From assembly GCA_903896925.1 (NCBI GenBank), contig CAITZM010000125.1:1-53672 (forward strand): a stretch of DNA of 53,672 bases, read 5' to 3'. This document shows positions 26,506 through 34,336 of this stretch, piece by piece. The notes under the pieces are model-generated. The model was not told the origin of the DNA. It saw only the letters and a list, made by a program, of their open reading frames with translations, and ran no database searches. Every line of letters starts with the position of its first letter. Positions within the stretch are counted from its first letter, which is position 1. Source of the stretch: an uncultured Lentisphaerota bacterium. GTDB taxonomy: Bacteria; Verrucomicrobiota; Kiritimatiellia; CAIQIC01. The position numbers and the translations under genes were made by a program.

Positions 26506-27305
26506 TGGTGCACGCGACGCCGCTCGGCGCAACGATCTACACCGCGCTCGCCGCCTATGCCTGCGCCTTGGTCGCGCAGCTCGTGCGCCGGCCGCGCGCG
26601 GGCCGCGCCCTGCTGGCGGCCGGCGCGGCGCTGGCGCTCGGCGCGCTGGCCTGGCGCTGGCTGGAAACCGGCCATGTGCCGCTCCAAAACCTGTTCGAGA
26701 TTTTCCTGGTGATGAGCGTGGCGATCTGCCCGCTCGCCTGGTGCTGCCGCCGCTGGCTGCCCGCCCCGGTCGAGGCGCTCGACCCGCTGCTCGGTTTTCT
26801 CGTCCTGTTTCCGGTCGGCTTCGTCTTCAGCGCCGAACCGCGCGACCTGCCGCCCGCGCTGCAAAGTTTTCTCTTCGTGCCGCATGTCGCGGTCTACCTC
26901 GCCGCCTATCTCCTGCTCGCCCGCGCCGCGCTCACGGCGGTGTCGCTTTTTTGGAAACGGAAAGCTTCCCTTCCGCAAATCGGCACTCTTCAATCATCAA
27001 TCTTCAATTCTTCCGACCGTCTCGCCCGCGCGGGGTTCCCGCTGCTGACCGCGGGCCTCATCCTCGGCGCGCTCTGGGGCAAGCTCGCGTGGGGCGACTA
27101 CTGGCACTGGGACCCGAAGGAGATGTGGTCGCTGGCGACCTGGCTGCTCTACTGCGGCTATTTCCACTTCCGCGCGATGACCGGGGCGCGCTACCCGCGC
27201 ACCTGCGCCGCGCTGCTCGTCGCCGGCCTCGCGGCCATCATCCTGACCGTCACCATCGTCAACCTCGCGAACCTCTTCTCCGGCCTGCACAGCTATGCGA
27301 AGTGA
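26502..27305 (+). CDS. ccsA: Cytochrome c biogenesis protein CcsA (haem exporter/ligase)
   Basis: A 267-residue membrane protein with seven or eight helices and the WWD-type signature WGDYWHWDPKEMWSLATWLLY near residue 195. It is completed by conserved histidines in QSFLFVPHVAVYLAAYL. CcsA handles haem on the outer face of the membrane and, with CcsB, joins it to CXXCH motifs. Its position beside nrfHA suggests it matures these cytochromes. The loop IGTLQSSIFNSSDR (about residues 160-175) is encoded by an AT-rich TTCAATC-type simple repeat at about 26985-27010 and looks like an insertion in a tolerant loop. Confidence 0.9.
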   Translation: MMVHATPLGATIYTALAAYACALVAQLVRRPRAGRALLAAGAALALGALAWRWLETGHVPLQNLFEIFLVMSVAICPLAWCCRRWLPAPVEALDPLLGFLVLFPVGFVFSAEPRDLPPALQSFLFVPHVAVYLAAYLLLARAALTAVSLFWKRKASLPQIGTLQSSIFNSSDRLARAGFPLLTAGLILGALWGKLAWGDYWHWDPKEMWSLATWLLYCGYFHFRAMTGARYPRTCAALLVAGLAAIILTVTIVNLANLFSGLHSYAK

Positions 27306-27441
27306 GCGGGTTGTCCGTAGTCAGCCGTTGGTTGTCAGTTGTCGGCATGCCGCAGCCTCTCGTTATGAGTGGCGATCATTGAAGCAGCATGAAGACCAAG
27401 GCTGGCTAGGCAGTGGTGGAAGACCCGCACAGTACGCGGCC

Positions 27442-27492
27442 GGTTTCCAAGCCTCAAAAAAATGCTGGTGGAAGCATCCAATCCTTGGAAAA
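27442..27492 (+). repeat. Paired TTCCAA dyad element (5)
   Basis: Dyads at 27442-27463 and 27475-27492 in the 229-base gap between ccsA and the FAD gene. The gap also begins with a GTCAG-type simple repeat (about 27316-27345). Confidence 0.55.
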
Positions 27493-27534
27493 CTCCGCCG
27501 TGCGCACTGATCGGCACCGAAGGAGCACCGTCAC

Positions 27535-30500
27535 ATGAAAAGCGAAGCACCTGCGGACAAGCGGCAACTCAAGACCGAGCGGCTGACGTGCGACCTGGCG
27601 GTCGCGGGCGGTGGGCTGTCCGGCGTCTGCTGCGCCATCACGGCGGCGCGCGCGGGGCTCAAGGTCGTGCTGGTCCAGGACCGGCCGGTGCTCGGCGGCA
27701 ACGCCTCGAGCGAGGTCCGGCTCTGGGTGCTGGGCGCGACCTCGCACATGGGCAACAACAACCGCTGGGCGCGCGAGGGCGGCGTGCTCGACGAGCTGCT
27801 CGTCGAGAATCTCTACCGCAACCCGGAAGGCAACGCGCTGCTCTTCGACACCGTCCTGCTCGAAAAGGTCGTCAACGAACCGAACATCACCCTGCTGCTG
27901 AACACCGCGGTCCACGACCTGGACAAAAGCGGGCCGGACACGATCCGGGCGCTGCGCGCCTTCTGCCCGCAGAACGAGACGGTCTACGAAATCGCCGCGC
28001 CGCTGTTCTGCGACGCGACCGGCGACGGCGTCGTCGGCTTCCTCGCGGGCGCGGCATTCCGCGTCGGCGCCGAGGGCCGCGCCGAGTTCGGCGAGGGCTT
28101 CGCGCCGGCCATGCCGAGCCAGGAGCTGCTCGGCCACTCGATGTATTTCTTCTCGAAGGACACCGGCCGGCCGGTCCGGTTCGTCCCGCCGAGTTTCGCG
28201 CTCCAGGACATCACGCAGATTCCGCGCTGGCGCGACATCAAGGCCGGCGACTACGGCTGCCGCTTCTGGTGGCTCGAATGGGGCGGCGCGCTCGACACCA
28301 TCCACGACTCCGAGAAGATCAAGTGGGAGCTGTGGCGCGTCGTCTACGGCGTCTGGAACCATATCAAGAATTCCGGCCTGTTCCCCGAGGCGGCAACCAT
28401 GACGCTCGAATGGGTCGGCACGATCCCCGGCAAACGCGAAAGCCGCCGCTTCGAGGGCGACTACATCCTGACACAGCAGGACCTGATCGAGCAGCGCCGC
28501 CACGCCGACGCGGTCTCGTTCGGCGGCTGGGCGATCGACCTGCACCCGGTGGATGGCGTCTACAGCCCGCAGCCCGGCTGCATCCAGTGGCACAGCAAGG
28601 GCGTCTACCAGATCCCCTACCGCTGCCTCTACAGCCGCAACATCACCAACCTGTTCCTCGGCGGCCGCTTGATCAGCGCCTCGCACGTCGCGTTCGGCTC
28701 GACGCGCGTGATGTGCACCTGCGCCCACAACGGACAGGCGGTCGGCATCGCGGCCGCGCTGTGCCTCCGCCAGGGGCTGACGCCGCGCGCGCTCGGCGCC
28801 GAGCCGCACATCGCCGGTTTGCAGCGCGAATTGCTGCGCGCCGGCCAGTTCATCCCGGATGTGACGCTCGCCGATCCCGGCGACCTAGCGAAAAAAGCCA
28901 CCCTCAGCGCCTCGAGCGAGTTCAAACTCGCGACGCTGACGCCGTGCGGCGCGACGCTGCCGCTGGCGCAGTCGTGGGCCATGATGCTGCCCGTCCAGCC
29001 CGGCCCGATGCCGCACGTCACCTTCACGCTCGACGTCGCGCAGGCGACCACGCTGCGCGCCGAGCTGCGCGTCAGCAGCAAGCCCCGCAACCACACGCCG
29101 GACACCACGCTCGCCGTGCTCGAGCTCCCGCTGCAGGCGGGCGCCGGACAAAACGTGACTCTTGATTTTGATCAGAGCACGGGGATGCACGGCCAGGATG
29201 GCCGTGCCACTCCGGGTGGCACGGGCGTCCCGCCCGTGAACGGCGTCGCAACCGAGCCTAGTGCAGCTGCCTGCGCCGCTCAGCGTGACACGGCCATCCT
29301 GGCCGTGGGACCCAACACGGACATTCAAATTCGCCAAGGCGCCTATCTACCGCACTGGGAACACACCGGGGCAACCTATGCCGTGACGTTCCGGCTTGAG
29401 GATGCGCTTCCGCACGCTGTCCTGACCTCATGGCAGGTCGAGCGTGAAAACACGATGGCTACGGCACGCCAGCAGGGCCGCTCGTTGAGCGAACACGAAG
29501 AGGAGCGTCTGGCGTTTTTATACTCCGAAAAAATTGAGCAACATCTCGATGCCGGAGCGGGCGCTTGCTGGCTGCGTCAAGAGCCCGTGGCCCGCATCGT
29601 GGCTGAAGCTCTGCGCCACTTTGATGGTGAGCGCTACCGGCTGCACGCTTGGTGCGTTATGCCCAATCATGTCCATGCGGTACTCACTCCGCTTGAAGGC
29701 CATAAACTGGCAGATATCCTGCATTCGTGGAAATCTTTCACAGCCAAGCAAGCCAACACACTGCTCGGTCGCACCGGCGCCTTCTGGCAGCCGGAATACT
29801 ATGACCACTTGATCCGCAACGCGCAGCAATTTGCACACAGCGTGGACTATGTGCTGAACAATCCTGCCCAAGCCGGCCTGCAGGACTGGACCTGGATGGG
29901 ATGCAGTGAGAAGCTGCGTGGCACGGACAGCTTGCCCGTGCAGAAATCCGCGGAACACGGCCAGGATGGCCGTGCCACGCAGAGTGTCATGATCGACCAG
30001 CCGCGCTATGCGTTCGTCTGCCTGATGGCCAACGACGCCCTCGCCGCGCACCTGAGCGACGTGCGCGCCACCGGCGTGCTCGCGGTCAGCCAGAAGTTCA
30101 ACCGCGCCGTGGCCAAGACTCCGCGGCAGGAGCCGCCGCCGGGCATCGGCATCGAGAGCTTCGAGTTCTGGATCCCGCAGCGCCGGCCGGAGGGGAAAAA
30201 CCTGGCCCTGCAGCTGCATCCGCCGCTTGCGTGCTTCGGCGCGGCCAACGTCCTCAACGGCAAGCAGCGGCCGACGCGCCAGCCGAACGCCTGGCTGGCC
30301 GCGCTGAACGACCGCCAACCGGCGCTGACGCTGCGCTGGCAGGAACCGCAGACCATCGCGCGCGTCGAGCTGGCCTTCGACCCGGACTTCGATCACGCCA
30401 TGGAGTCGGTCCTGATGGGCCACCCCGAGCGCGTCACGCCGTTCTGCGTCCGCACGTTCCGCATCCGCGACGCCGCGGGCCAGGTGCTGGCCGATTACGC

Positions 30501-30633
30501 CGACAATCATCAGGCGCGGGTCATCATCCAGCTGCCCGCGCCCGTGCAAACCGACCGGCTCACGCTGGAGCTCACCGCGCCGGGCGCGCAGGTACCCGCC
30601 GTGCTGTTTGAAATCCGCTGCTACGCAGAATGA
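27535..30633 (+). CDS. FAD-dependent oxidoreductase (FAD_oxidored type) with an in-frame RAYT domain
   Basis: A 1032-residue open frame. Residues 1-547 and about 821-1032 are an FAD_oxidored (PF12831-type) protein with the dinucleotide-binding motif LAVAGGGLSGVCCAITAARAG near residue 20, RPVLGGNASSEVRLW and GDGVVGFLAGAAFRVG. Residues of about 548-820 are a foreign insert that keeps the frame: flanking HGQDGRAT translations of a palindromic repeat and a complete REP-associated tyrosine transposase domain (H712-V-H714, candidate Tyr772). The host protein alone would be about 757 residues. Its likely role is sugar or polysaccharide oxidation or metabolism, inferred from PVC context. It is unknown whether the hybrid folds. 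Confidence 0.85.
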   Translation: MKSEAPADKRQLKTERLTCDLAVAGGGLSGVCCAITAARAGLKVVLVQDRPVLGGNASSEVRLWVLGATSHMGNNNRWAREGGVLDELLVENLYRNPEGNALLFDTVLLEKVVNEPNITLLLNTAVHDLDKSGPDTIRALRAFCPQNETVYEIAAPLFCDATGDGVVGFLAGAAFRVGAEGRAEFGEGFAPAMPSQELLGHSMYFFSKDTGRPVRFVPPSFALQDITQIPRWRDIKAGDYGCRFWWLEWGGALDTIHDSEKIKWELWRVVYGVWNHIKNSGLFPEAATMTLEWVGTIPGKRESRRFEGDYILTQQDLIEQRRHADAVSFGGWAIDLHPVDGVYSPQPGCIQWHSKGVYQIPYRCLYSRNITNLFLGGRLISASHVAFGSTRVMCTCAHNGQAVGIAAALCLRQGLTPRALGAEPHIAGLQRELLRAGQFIPDVTLADPGDLAKKATLSASSEFKLATLTPCGATLPLAQSWAMMLPVQPGPMPHVTFTLDVAQATTLRAELRVSSKPRNHTPDTTLAVLELPLQAGAGQNVTLDFDQSTGMHGQDGRATPGGTGVPPVNGVATEPSAAACAAQRDTAILAVGPNTDIQIRQGAYLPHWEHTGATYAVTFRLEDALPHAVLTSWQVERENTMATARQQGRSLSEHEEERLAFLYSEKIEQHLDAGAGACWLRQEPVARIVAEALRHFDGERYRLHAWCVMPNHVHAVLTPLEGHKLADILHSWKSFTAKQANTLLGRTGAFWQPEYYDHLIRNAQQFAHSVDYVLNNPAQAGLQDWTWMGCSEKLRGTDSLPVQKSAEHGQDGRATQSVMIDQPRYAFVCLMANDALAAHLSDVRATGVLAVSQKFNRAVAKTPRQEPPPGIGIESFEFWIPQRRPEGKNLALQLHPPLACFGAANVLNGKQRPTRQPNAWLAALNDRQPALTLRWQEPQTIARVELAFDPDFDHAMESVLMGHPERVTPFCVRTFRIRDAAGQVLADYADNHQARVIIQLPAPVQTDRLTLELTAPGAQVPAVLFEIRCYAE
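29188..29206. repeat. REP-like palindrome C, copy 1
   Basis: CACGGCCA-GGA-TGGCCGTG, 8-base arms and a 3-base loop. Followed at about 29215-29238 by a second hairpin, GGCACGGGCGTCCCGCCCGTG-like. Confidence 0.7.
29289..29307. repeat. REP-like palindrome C, copy 2 (inverted loop)
   Basis: Same arms with the loop TCC instead of GGA, i.e. the opposite orientation, as in paired REPs flanking RAYT genes. Confidence 0.7.
29956..29974. repeat. REP-like palindrome C, copy 3
   Basis: Identical to copy 1, on the right side of the RAYT domain. Confidence 0.7.
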
Positions 30634-30637
30634 ATTT

Positions 30638-31825
30638 ATGAAAATTAAACCCGCTCTCTGTGCGGCCCTGCTGGCCGCACTGGTCCCGGTCTTCGCCGCC
30701 GCACCGTTCGGGGATACCGTCCAGTTCCGCGGCCATCTCGACAACGCCCGCGCGAAGTTCGAACGACAGAAACAGGGCACGGTCGCCTTCCTCGGCGGCT
30801 CGATCACGGAGATGGAGGGCTATCGTCCGCTGGTGTGCAGTTTTCTCCAGAAGCGGTTCCCGGAGACCAAGTTCAAATTCATCGCCGCCGGCATCGGCTC
30901 CACCTGCTCGACCACCGGCGCGTTCCGGCTGGACCGAGATGTCCTGAGCGAGGGGCCGGTGGACCTGTTCTTTGTCGAGTTCGCCGTGAATGACGACCAG
31001 GACGCGCACCACACCCGCGCCGAATGCATCCGCGGGCTCGAAGGCATCCTGCGGCACGCCCGCCTGCAAAATCCGGCGATGGATATCGTCGTCACGTTCT
31101 TCGTGAATCCGACGATGCTCAAAACACTGCAAGAGGGACAGGTGCCGCTGACGATCGCGGCGCACACCGCCGTGGCGCAGCACTACCAGATCTCCACGAT
31201 CAACCTGGCGAAGGAAGTGGCTGACGAGATCACCGCGGGCCAACTGACGTGGAAGCAGTACGGCGGTGTCCATCCCGCGCCCTTCGGCAACGCGATCGCC
31301 GCGAAAATGATCGAGGAATTGTTCGCGCGCGCCCGGTGGGACCAGCCCCTGCCGGCGGACGCCAAGCCCGCAGCCCACGCGCTGCCGCCTGCGCCGCTCG
31401 ATCCTCTGAACTACGCCGCCGGCCGGTTCATGGACCCGAAGCTCGCGCAGATCAAGCAAGGCTGGAAGCTGGAAATCCCCGACTGGAAAAAACTGCCCGG
31501 CTCGAAGCGCAGCCGCTACACATCCATCCCCATGCTCTGCGCCACCACGCCCGGCGCGGAGGCGACGCTCGATTTCGAGGGCACTGCGATCGGCGCGTTC
31601 ATCGTCGCCGGCCCGGATGCGGGCATCGCCGAGGCAAGCCTCGACGGCGGCCCCTTCCGCACCGTCGATCTGTTCCACTCCTACAGCCAGGGCCTGCACT
31701 ATCCCCGCACCGTGTTGCTCGGCGCGGAACTCAAGCCGGGGAAGCACACACTGACCCTGCGCATCGCGGCAAATACCAAAAGCGCCGGCCACGCCATGCG
31801 CATCATGCAGTTCACCGTCAACTGA
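30638..31825 (+). CDS. Exported SGNH/GDSL-family hydrolase
   Basis: A 395-residue protein with a Sec signal peptide (MKIKPALCAALLAALVPVFAAAP). The SGNH blocks are visible: TVAFLGGSITEMEGY (block I serine) near residue 50, AAGIGSTCSTTGAFR (block II glycine) near 85, DLFFVEFAVNDDQDA (block III asparagine) near 110, and GGVHPAPFGNAIAAKMI (block V histidine) near 210. A C-terminal beta-sandwich-like region follows. SGNH enzymes of this type remove acetyl or other acyl groups from glycans. The start lies 4 bases after the FAD gene stop, so the two are cotranscribed. Confidence 0.85.
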   Translation: MKIKPALCAALLAALVPVFAAAPFGDTVQFRGHLDNARAKFERQKQGTVAFLGGSITEMEGYRPLVCSFLQKRFPETKFKFIAAGIGSTCSTTGAFRLDRDVLSEGPVDLFFVEFAVNDDQDAHHTRAECIRGLEGILRHARLQNPAMDIVVTFFVNPTMLKTLQEGQVPLTIAAHTAVAQHYQISTINLAKEVADEITAGQLTWKQYGGVHPAPFGNAIAAKMIEELFARARWDQPLPADAKPAAHALPPAPLDPLNYAAGRFMDPKLAQIKQGWKLEIPDWKKLPGSKRSRYTSIPMLCATTPGAEATLDFEGTAIGAFIVAGPDAGIAEASLDGGPFRTVDLFHSYSQGLHYPRTVLLGAELKPGKHTLTLRIAANTKSAGHAMRIMQFTVN

Positions 31826-31866
31826 ATCTCAGTCCAGTCAAAGTCTCGGCACAACCCGCCTTCTTT

Positions 31867-31983
31867 GTTGTAGGCCGGGTCACCGACCCGGCGAACCCAA
31901 CAACAAGCCAGCCGGCGCGTAGCGGATGGTTATCCCTGGTAAAGTTGCTTGGCAGCGGCGTTCGCGGGGCTGGAAAGCCCCGC
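31867..31983. repeat. Two hairpins with short loops (family D, copy 1)
   Basis: GCCGGGTC/GACCCGGC at 31874-31881/31885-31892, and GCGGGGCT-GGAA-AGCCCCGC at 31964-31983. The second has the same GCT-GGAA-AGC apex as the hairpin at 35597-35618. The 478-base gap 31826-32303 otherwise holds only dyad element 6 and no supported gene. Confidence 0.55.
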
Positions 31984-32093
31984 CCACAAAGTCGTGTCTA
32001 TGACAGAGCGTGGCTCTCCAGATCTGTCAGCAACATGCGGTTATGTTTGTGGAGGGAAGCGCTTCGTCGCGCCCGCTTCGACTTTTGTCGGCG

Positions 32094-32144
32094 TTATCAA
32101 AGCTTGGAAATGGGCGGAGTTGTTTCGCCCAAGGCTGGGATGAA
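32094..32144 (+). repeat. Paired TTCCAA dyad element (6), degenerate
   Basis: A degenerate pair: TATCAAAGCTTGGAAAT at about 32095-32111 and GCCCAAGGCTGGGAT at 32127-32141. A third half, CTCCAAGGTTTG, lies at 32157-32168. Confidence 0.4.
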
Positions 32145-32303
32145 CGGCGGTTCAGTCTCCAAGGTTTGACGTACTCGCACCGCGTCGAGGCCCGCGTCGA
32201 CGAGACCATTCACGCATACCGATCCGTTCATGCGACGCCCGATGAATTGCCGGCAAGCGGTTGGAAAGCGGACATGAAACTAATGTCCTCTTATGCCCGA
32301 GAG

Positions 32304-33662
32304 TCAGTGCGCCCCACCGGAACCGCTCAGTACGATGCGGAAGCCGACGTCATCGCATTTGTCTTCTTGTTCGTGGCGGGCTTTGGTTTCGGCGTCTTCC
32401 GGACGTGAGGTTTTCCAGGAGCCGTCCCGAAATACATGGTTCTTGTGATTGATGGTATCGAGCCATTCGTCACACCACTCCTTGACGTTCCCCCCCATGT
32501 CATAGAAGCCGAGAGCATTGGGGGAAAAGGTGCCGCCATCCGCTGAGACCGCATGGTCGTCTCTAACGCCCTCGATGATGTTGGTCTCGCCGAACGCCCC
32601 TTTGAAGGTTTCATCTGCATAATTGCCATTCGTACAAGCGGGGGGCCACTTGGACCCGAATGGATACTTCATCTCACCCGCGGCCTTTTCCCATTCCTTC
32701 CCCGTGGGGAGGCGATAAGCCTGGGAAATACTAATCTTATTCTCCGCCCTCTCTTTCTTGGTCAGCTGGACGCAAAATTCTCGGGCCTCCGCCCATGAAA
32801 CCTGGACGACCGGCTGGTCCAAACCATCCAATGTCTCATTTTTAAATTTACCACTTTTGTGATCAGGGAAGAGCTGCTTAAATTCTCTGTTTTTGACTTC
32901 ATCGCGTCCCATCAGAAAAGTCTTGCCGGGGCCGGGCCGCAATAACATCCCGAGGTTGTTCTCCCAAGGTTCGTCCATGCTTGGAAAGCTCGGAGCATTT
33001 TTAACTTTAATTTTGCTTTGGACAAATCCGGGGCCGGCCATCAGCACCTTATTCGTTAAATTGCGGCTGTTAAACCCTACATAAGCTGCATCCGCTTTAT
33101 ATCCTGCCCCACCCTTGGTGATGACCACGGCACCAAAGCTCCCAAAAGGCACGGGATTCCCGAAGCGATCAACCCTTTCCTTGACACTTAAAGAAAGTGC
33201 TTCGCACGGTCTAACCGCCGACAAGCAAGCTACGTCCAAATTTTTTGTAAAAAGGAACGGAGCATCATCCGGCTCATCCCCCATATTAGCGGTCATATTC
33301 CATGCGTTATTGCCACCAACAAACGCGTTCGAATCTGTCCCAACATAGGCAGTAACGCCAGGCGCCGCAAAAAACGAAAGATTTACATTGAAACTCTGAC
33401 GACCTACAAAGTTCCTAAAGAAAGCAGTACTGGACAATTCTTTTTCCTGCGGCCACCGGTCGCCCCCGACAAGGTAATTGTCCAGCCCACGTTTGTTAAC
33501 AGCCATCCAAATCTCATGGCCGTTGCTTAAGACCCCCGTCATTTTACCCCGCATCAAGGCATTACTGACCGGGGGTGTGAGGACAGCCGCCAAAATCGCA
33601 ATAATCGAAATGACCACGAGGAGTTCGATCAAAGTGAAGGCCCGCAGTTTTATAATTGTCAT
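32304..33662 (-). CDS. Type II pseudopilin fused to a sulfatase-modifying (FGE/SUMF1-like) domain
   Basis: A 452-residue protein. Residues 8-35 are a prepilin N-terminus: AFTLIELLVVISIIAILAAV with Glu5 of the mature pilin and alanine rather than glycine at -1. A variable middle follows (about 40-220). Residues about 240-450 resemble the FGE/SUMF1-type lectin fold: TFLMGRDE, QPVVQVSWAEAREFCVQL, YRLPTGKEWEKAA, NALGFYDMGGNVKEWCDEW and DVGFRIVLS. It would be cleaved by prepilin peptidase and exposed through a type II-like pilus, carrying the FGE-like domain as a passenger. Its DNA is clearly richer in A+T than the neighbours. AAGGA precedes the ATG. The catalytic cysteines of FGE are not identifiable, so the domain may only bind ligands. 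Confidence 0.8.
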   Translation of the reverse strand: MTIIKLRAFTLIELLVVISIIAILAAVLTPPVSNALMRGKMTGVLSNGHEIWMAVNKRGLDNYLVGGDRWPQEKELSSTAFFRNFVGRQSFNVNLSFFAAPGVTAYVGTDSNAFVGGNNAWNMTANMGDEPDDAPFLFTKNLDVACLSAVRPCEALSLSVKERVDRFGNPVPFGSFGAVVITKGGAGYKADAAYVGFNSRNLTNKVLMAGPGFVQSKIKVKNAPSFPSMDEPWENNLGMLLRPGPGKTFLMGRDEVKNREFKQLFPDHKSGKFKNETLDGLDQPVVQVSWAEAREFCVQLTKKERAENKISISQAYRLPTGKEWEKAAGEMKYPFGSKWPPACTNGNYADETFKGAFGETNIIEGVRDDHAVSADGGTFSPNALGFYDMGGNVKEWCDEWLDTINHKNHVFRDGSWKTSRPEDAETKARHEQEDKCDDVGFRIVLSGSGGAH

Positions 33663-33723
33663 ATGCTATGTCCTTAAGGAGAGATAGTGAGGGCGATATC
33701 CGGATTAATCGAGTGCAAGTATT

Positions 33724-33969
33724 TCACGTTTTGTGAAGTTCGGTTAGAGGGCAGCAAGCCGGACGAAACAACTGGCAAACAGCAATCTGCATGTAAGCGG
33801 CTAATGCGTCCAGGGAATGGTCGGGCGGAAAGCGGTCGCCGGTCTCCCACTGACTCAAGGTGCTGATGGCAATACCCAGATCACTCGCCACGCGTTTGAG
33901 CGGATAACCCTGCCGCTTGCGCCATTGGCGTAAGTTGGCAGCAAAGATCTTTCGTGCAGAGTGAGGCAT
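33724..33969 (-). CDS. XRE-family helix-turn-helix regulator (81 aa)
   Basis: An 81-residue protein with one XRE HTH: FAANLRQWRKRQGYPLKRVASDLGIAISTLSQWETGDRFPP covers residues 8-48, followed by ALAAYMQIAVCQLF, the usual fifth helix. It probably binds a palindromic operator as a dimer. GCGTTAACGC at 34158-34167 is a candidate. It lies 61 bases upstream of the pseudopilin gene on the same strand, so it may head that operon. The start ATG (33967-33969) is preceded by a G10 tract and a terminator hairpin, an unusual leader. Confidence 0.8.
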   Translation of the reverse strand: MPHSARKIFAANLRQWRKRQGYPLKRVASDLGIAISTLSQWETGDRFPPDHSLDALAAYMQIAVCQLFRPACCPLTELHKT

Positions 33970-33993
33970 GGGTTGCGTGCAGCCGGGTGTTCG

Positions 33994-34003
33994 CCCCCCC
34001 CCC
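33994..34003 (-). promoter_or_regulatory. G10 tract in the XRE leader
   Basis: Ten consecutive C on the plus strand (ten G on the minus strand), directly after the T8 run of the terminator and 24 bases before the XRE start codon. Homopolymeric G tracts of this length are prone to slippage, so variable expression of the downstream genes is possible. Confidence 0.5.
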
Positions 34004-34038
34004 AAAAAAAAGAGGCGCGAACTCCAAGTTCGTGCCTC
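34004..34038 (-). terminator. Rho-independent terminator at the end of the candidate RNA
   Basis: A stem of 12 pairs (34012-34016 and 34018-34023 with 34027-34032 and 34034-34038, plus one G-T), a 3-base loop, then eight T on the minus strand (34004-34011). Confidence 0.85.
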
Positions 34039-34147
34039 ATCAGAGGGACCGCGAAGCCCCAGCAAGAAACACAAGACTCGGAGCCGCGCCCGATGGGCGC
34101 GCCTCCGCGTTCTTGCTTCTTGCTAAAAAATTCGCGGTTTTCTGATG
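34004..34147 (-). ncRNA. Candidate structured RNA with its own terminator
   Basis: On the minus strand, 34147 to 34038 folds on itself by at least five nested stems: 34141-34147/34038-34044, 34131-34138/34048-34055, 34117-34124/34061-34068, 34111-34115/34072-34076, and an apical stem 34095-34107/34079-34091 with a 3-base loop. It is followed at once by a terminator hairpin and T8. No protein frame fits the region. The layout is that of a small regulatory RNA. A DNA foldback element is the alternative. Confidence 0.5.
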
Positions 34148-34157
34148 AAGCGATTGC

Positions 34158-34167
34158 GCGTTAACGC
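34158..34167. promoter_or_regulatory. Palindromic operator candidate
   Basis: GCGTTAACGC is a perfect 10-base palindrome, extended to TTGCG..TTAACGCAA in the flanks. It lies 11 bases upstream of the structured RNA. It could be the binding site of the XRE protein. The remainder 34168-34336 has no supported gene. Confidence 0.35.
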
Positions 34168-34336
34168 AAAAATATGTTCAGATGTTCTTTGTCAGACTCT
34201 TGGTTTTCCTTTGGCATTCAGTTTATCGTGCAGCGGTTCAATAGCACTCCGCCGGGCACTTGCAAAGCCTTCTTCATGCAGAATTCACCATGTTTGCCTC
34301 GGCAGAACACGATGCCCGTGCCATGCTCATGATTAA

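Larger units (their letters stand above)
29176..29994 (+). mobile_element. RAYT (REP-associated tyrosine transposase) inserted in frame
   Basis: About 820 bases bounded by copies of the palindrome CACGGCCAGGATGGCCGTG, at 29188-29206 and 29289-29307 on the left and 29956-29974 on the right. The domain runs from PHWEHTGATYAVTFRLEDALP (about 29350) through YRLHAWCVMPNHVHAVLTP (HUH site) to SVDYVLNNPAQAGLQDW. The host residue pairs at the junctions, DQ at 546-547 and DQ at 821-822, may reflect a target duplication or chance. The insert has no stop codon, so it may be made only as a fusion or from an internal start such as the ATG near 29455. Confidence 0.85.

Noticed and set aside
34145..34336. 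A 63-codon plus-strand frame before the metallophosphoesterase
   Set aside because: The composition is unlike the neighbours, there is no family resemblance, and it overlaps the structured RNA region.
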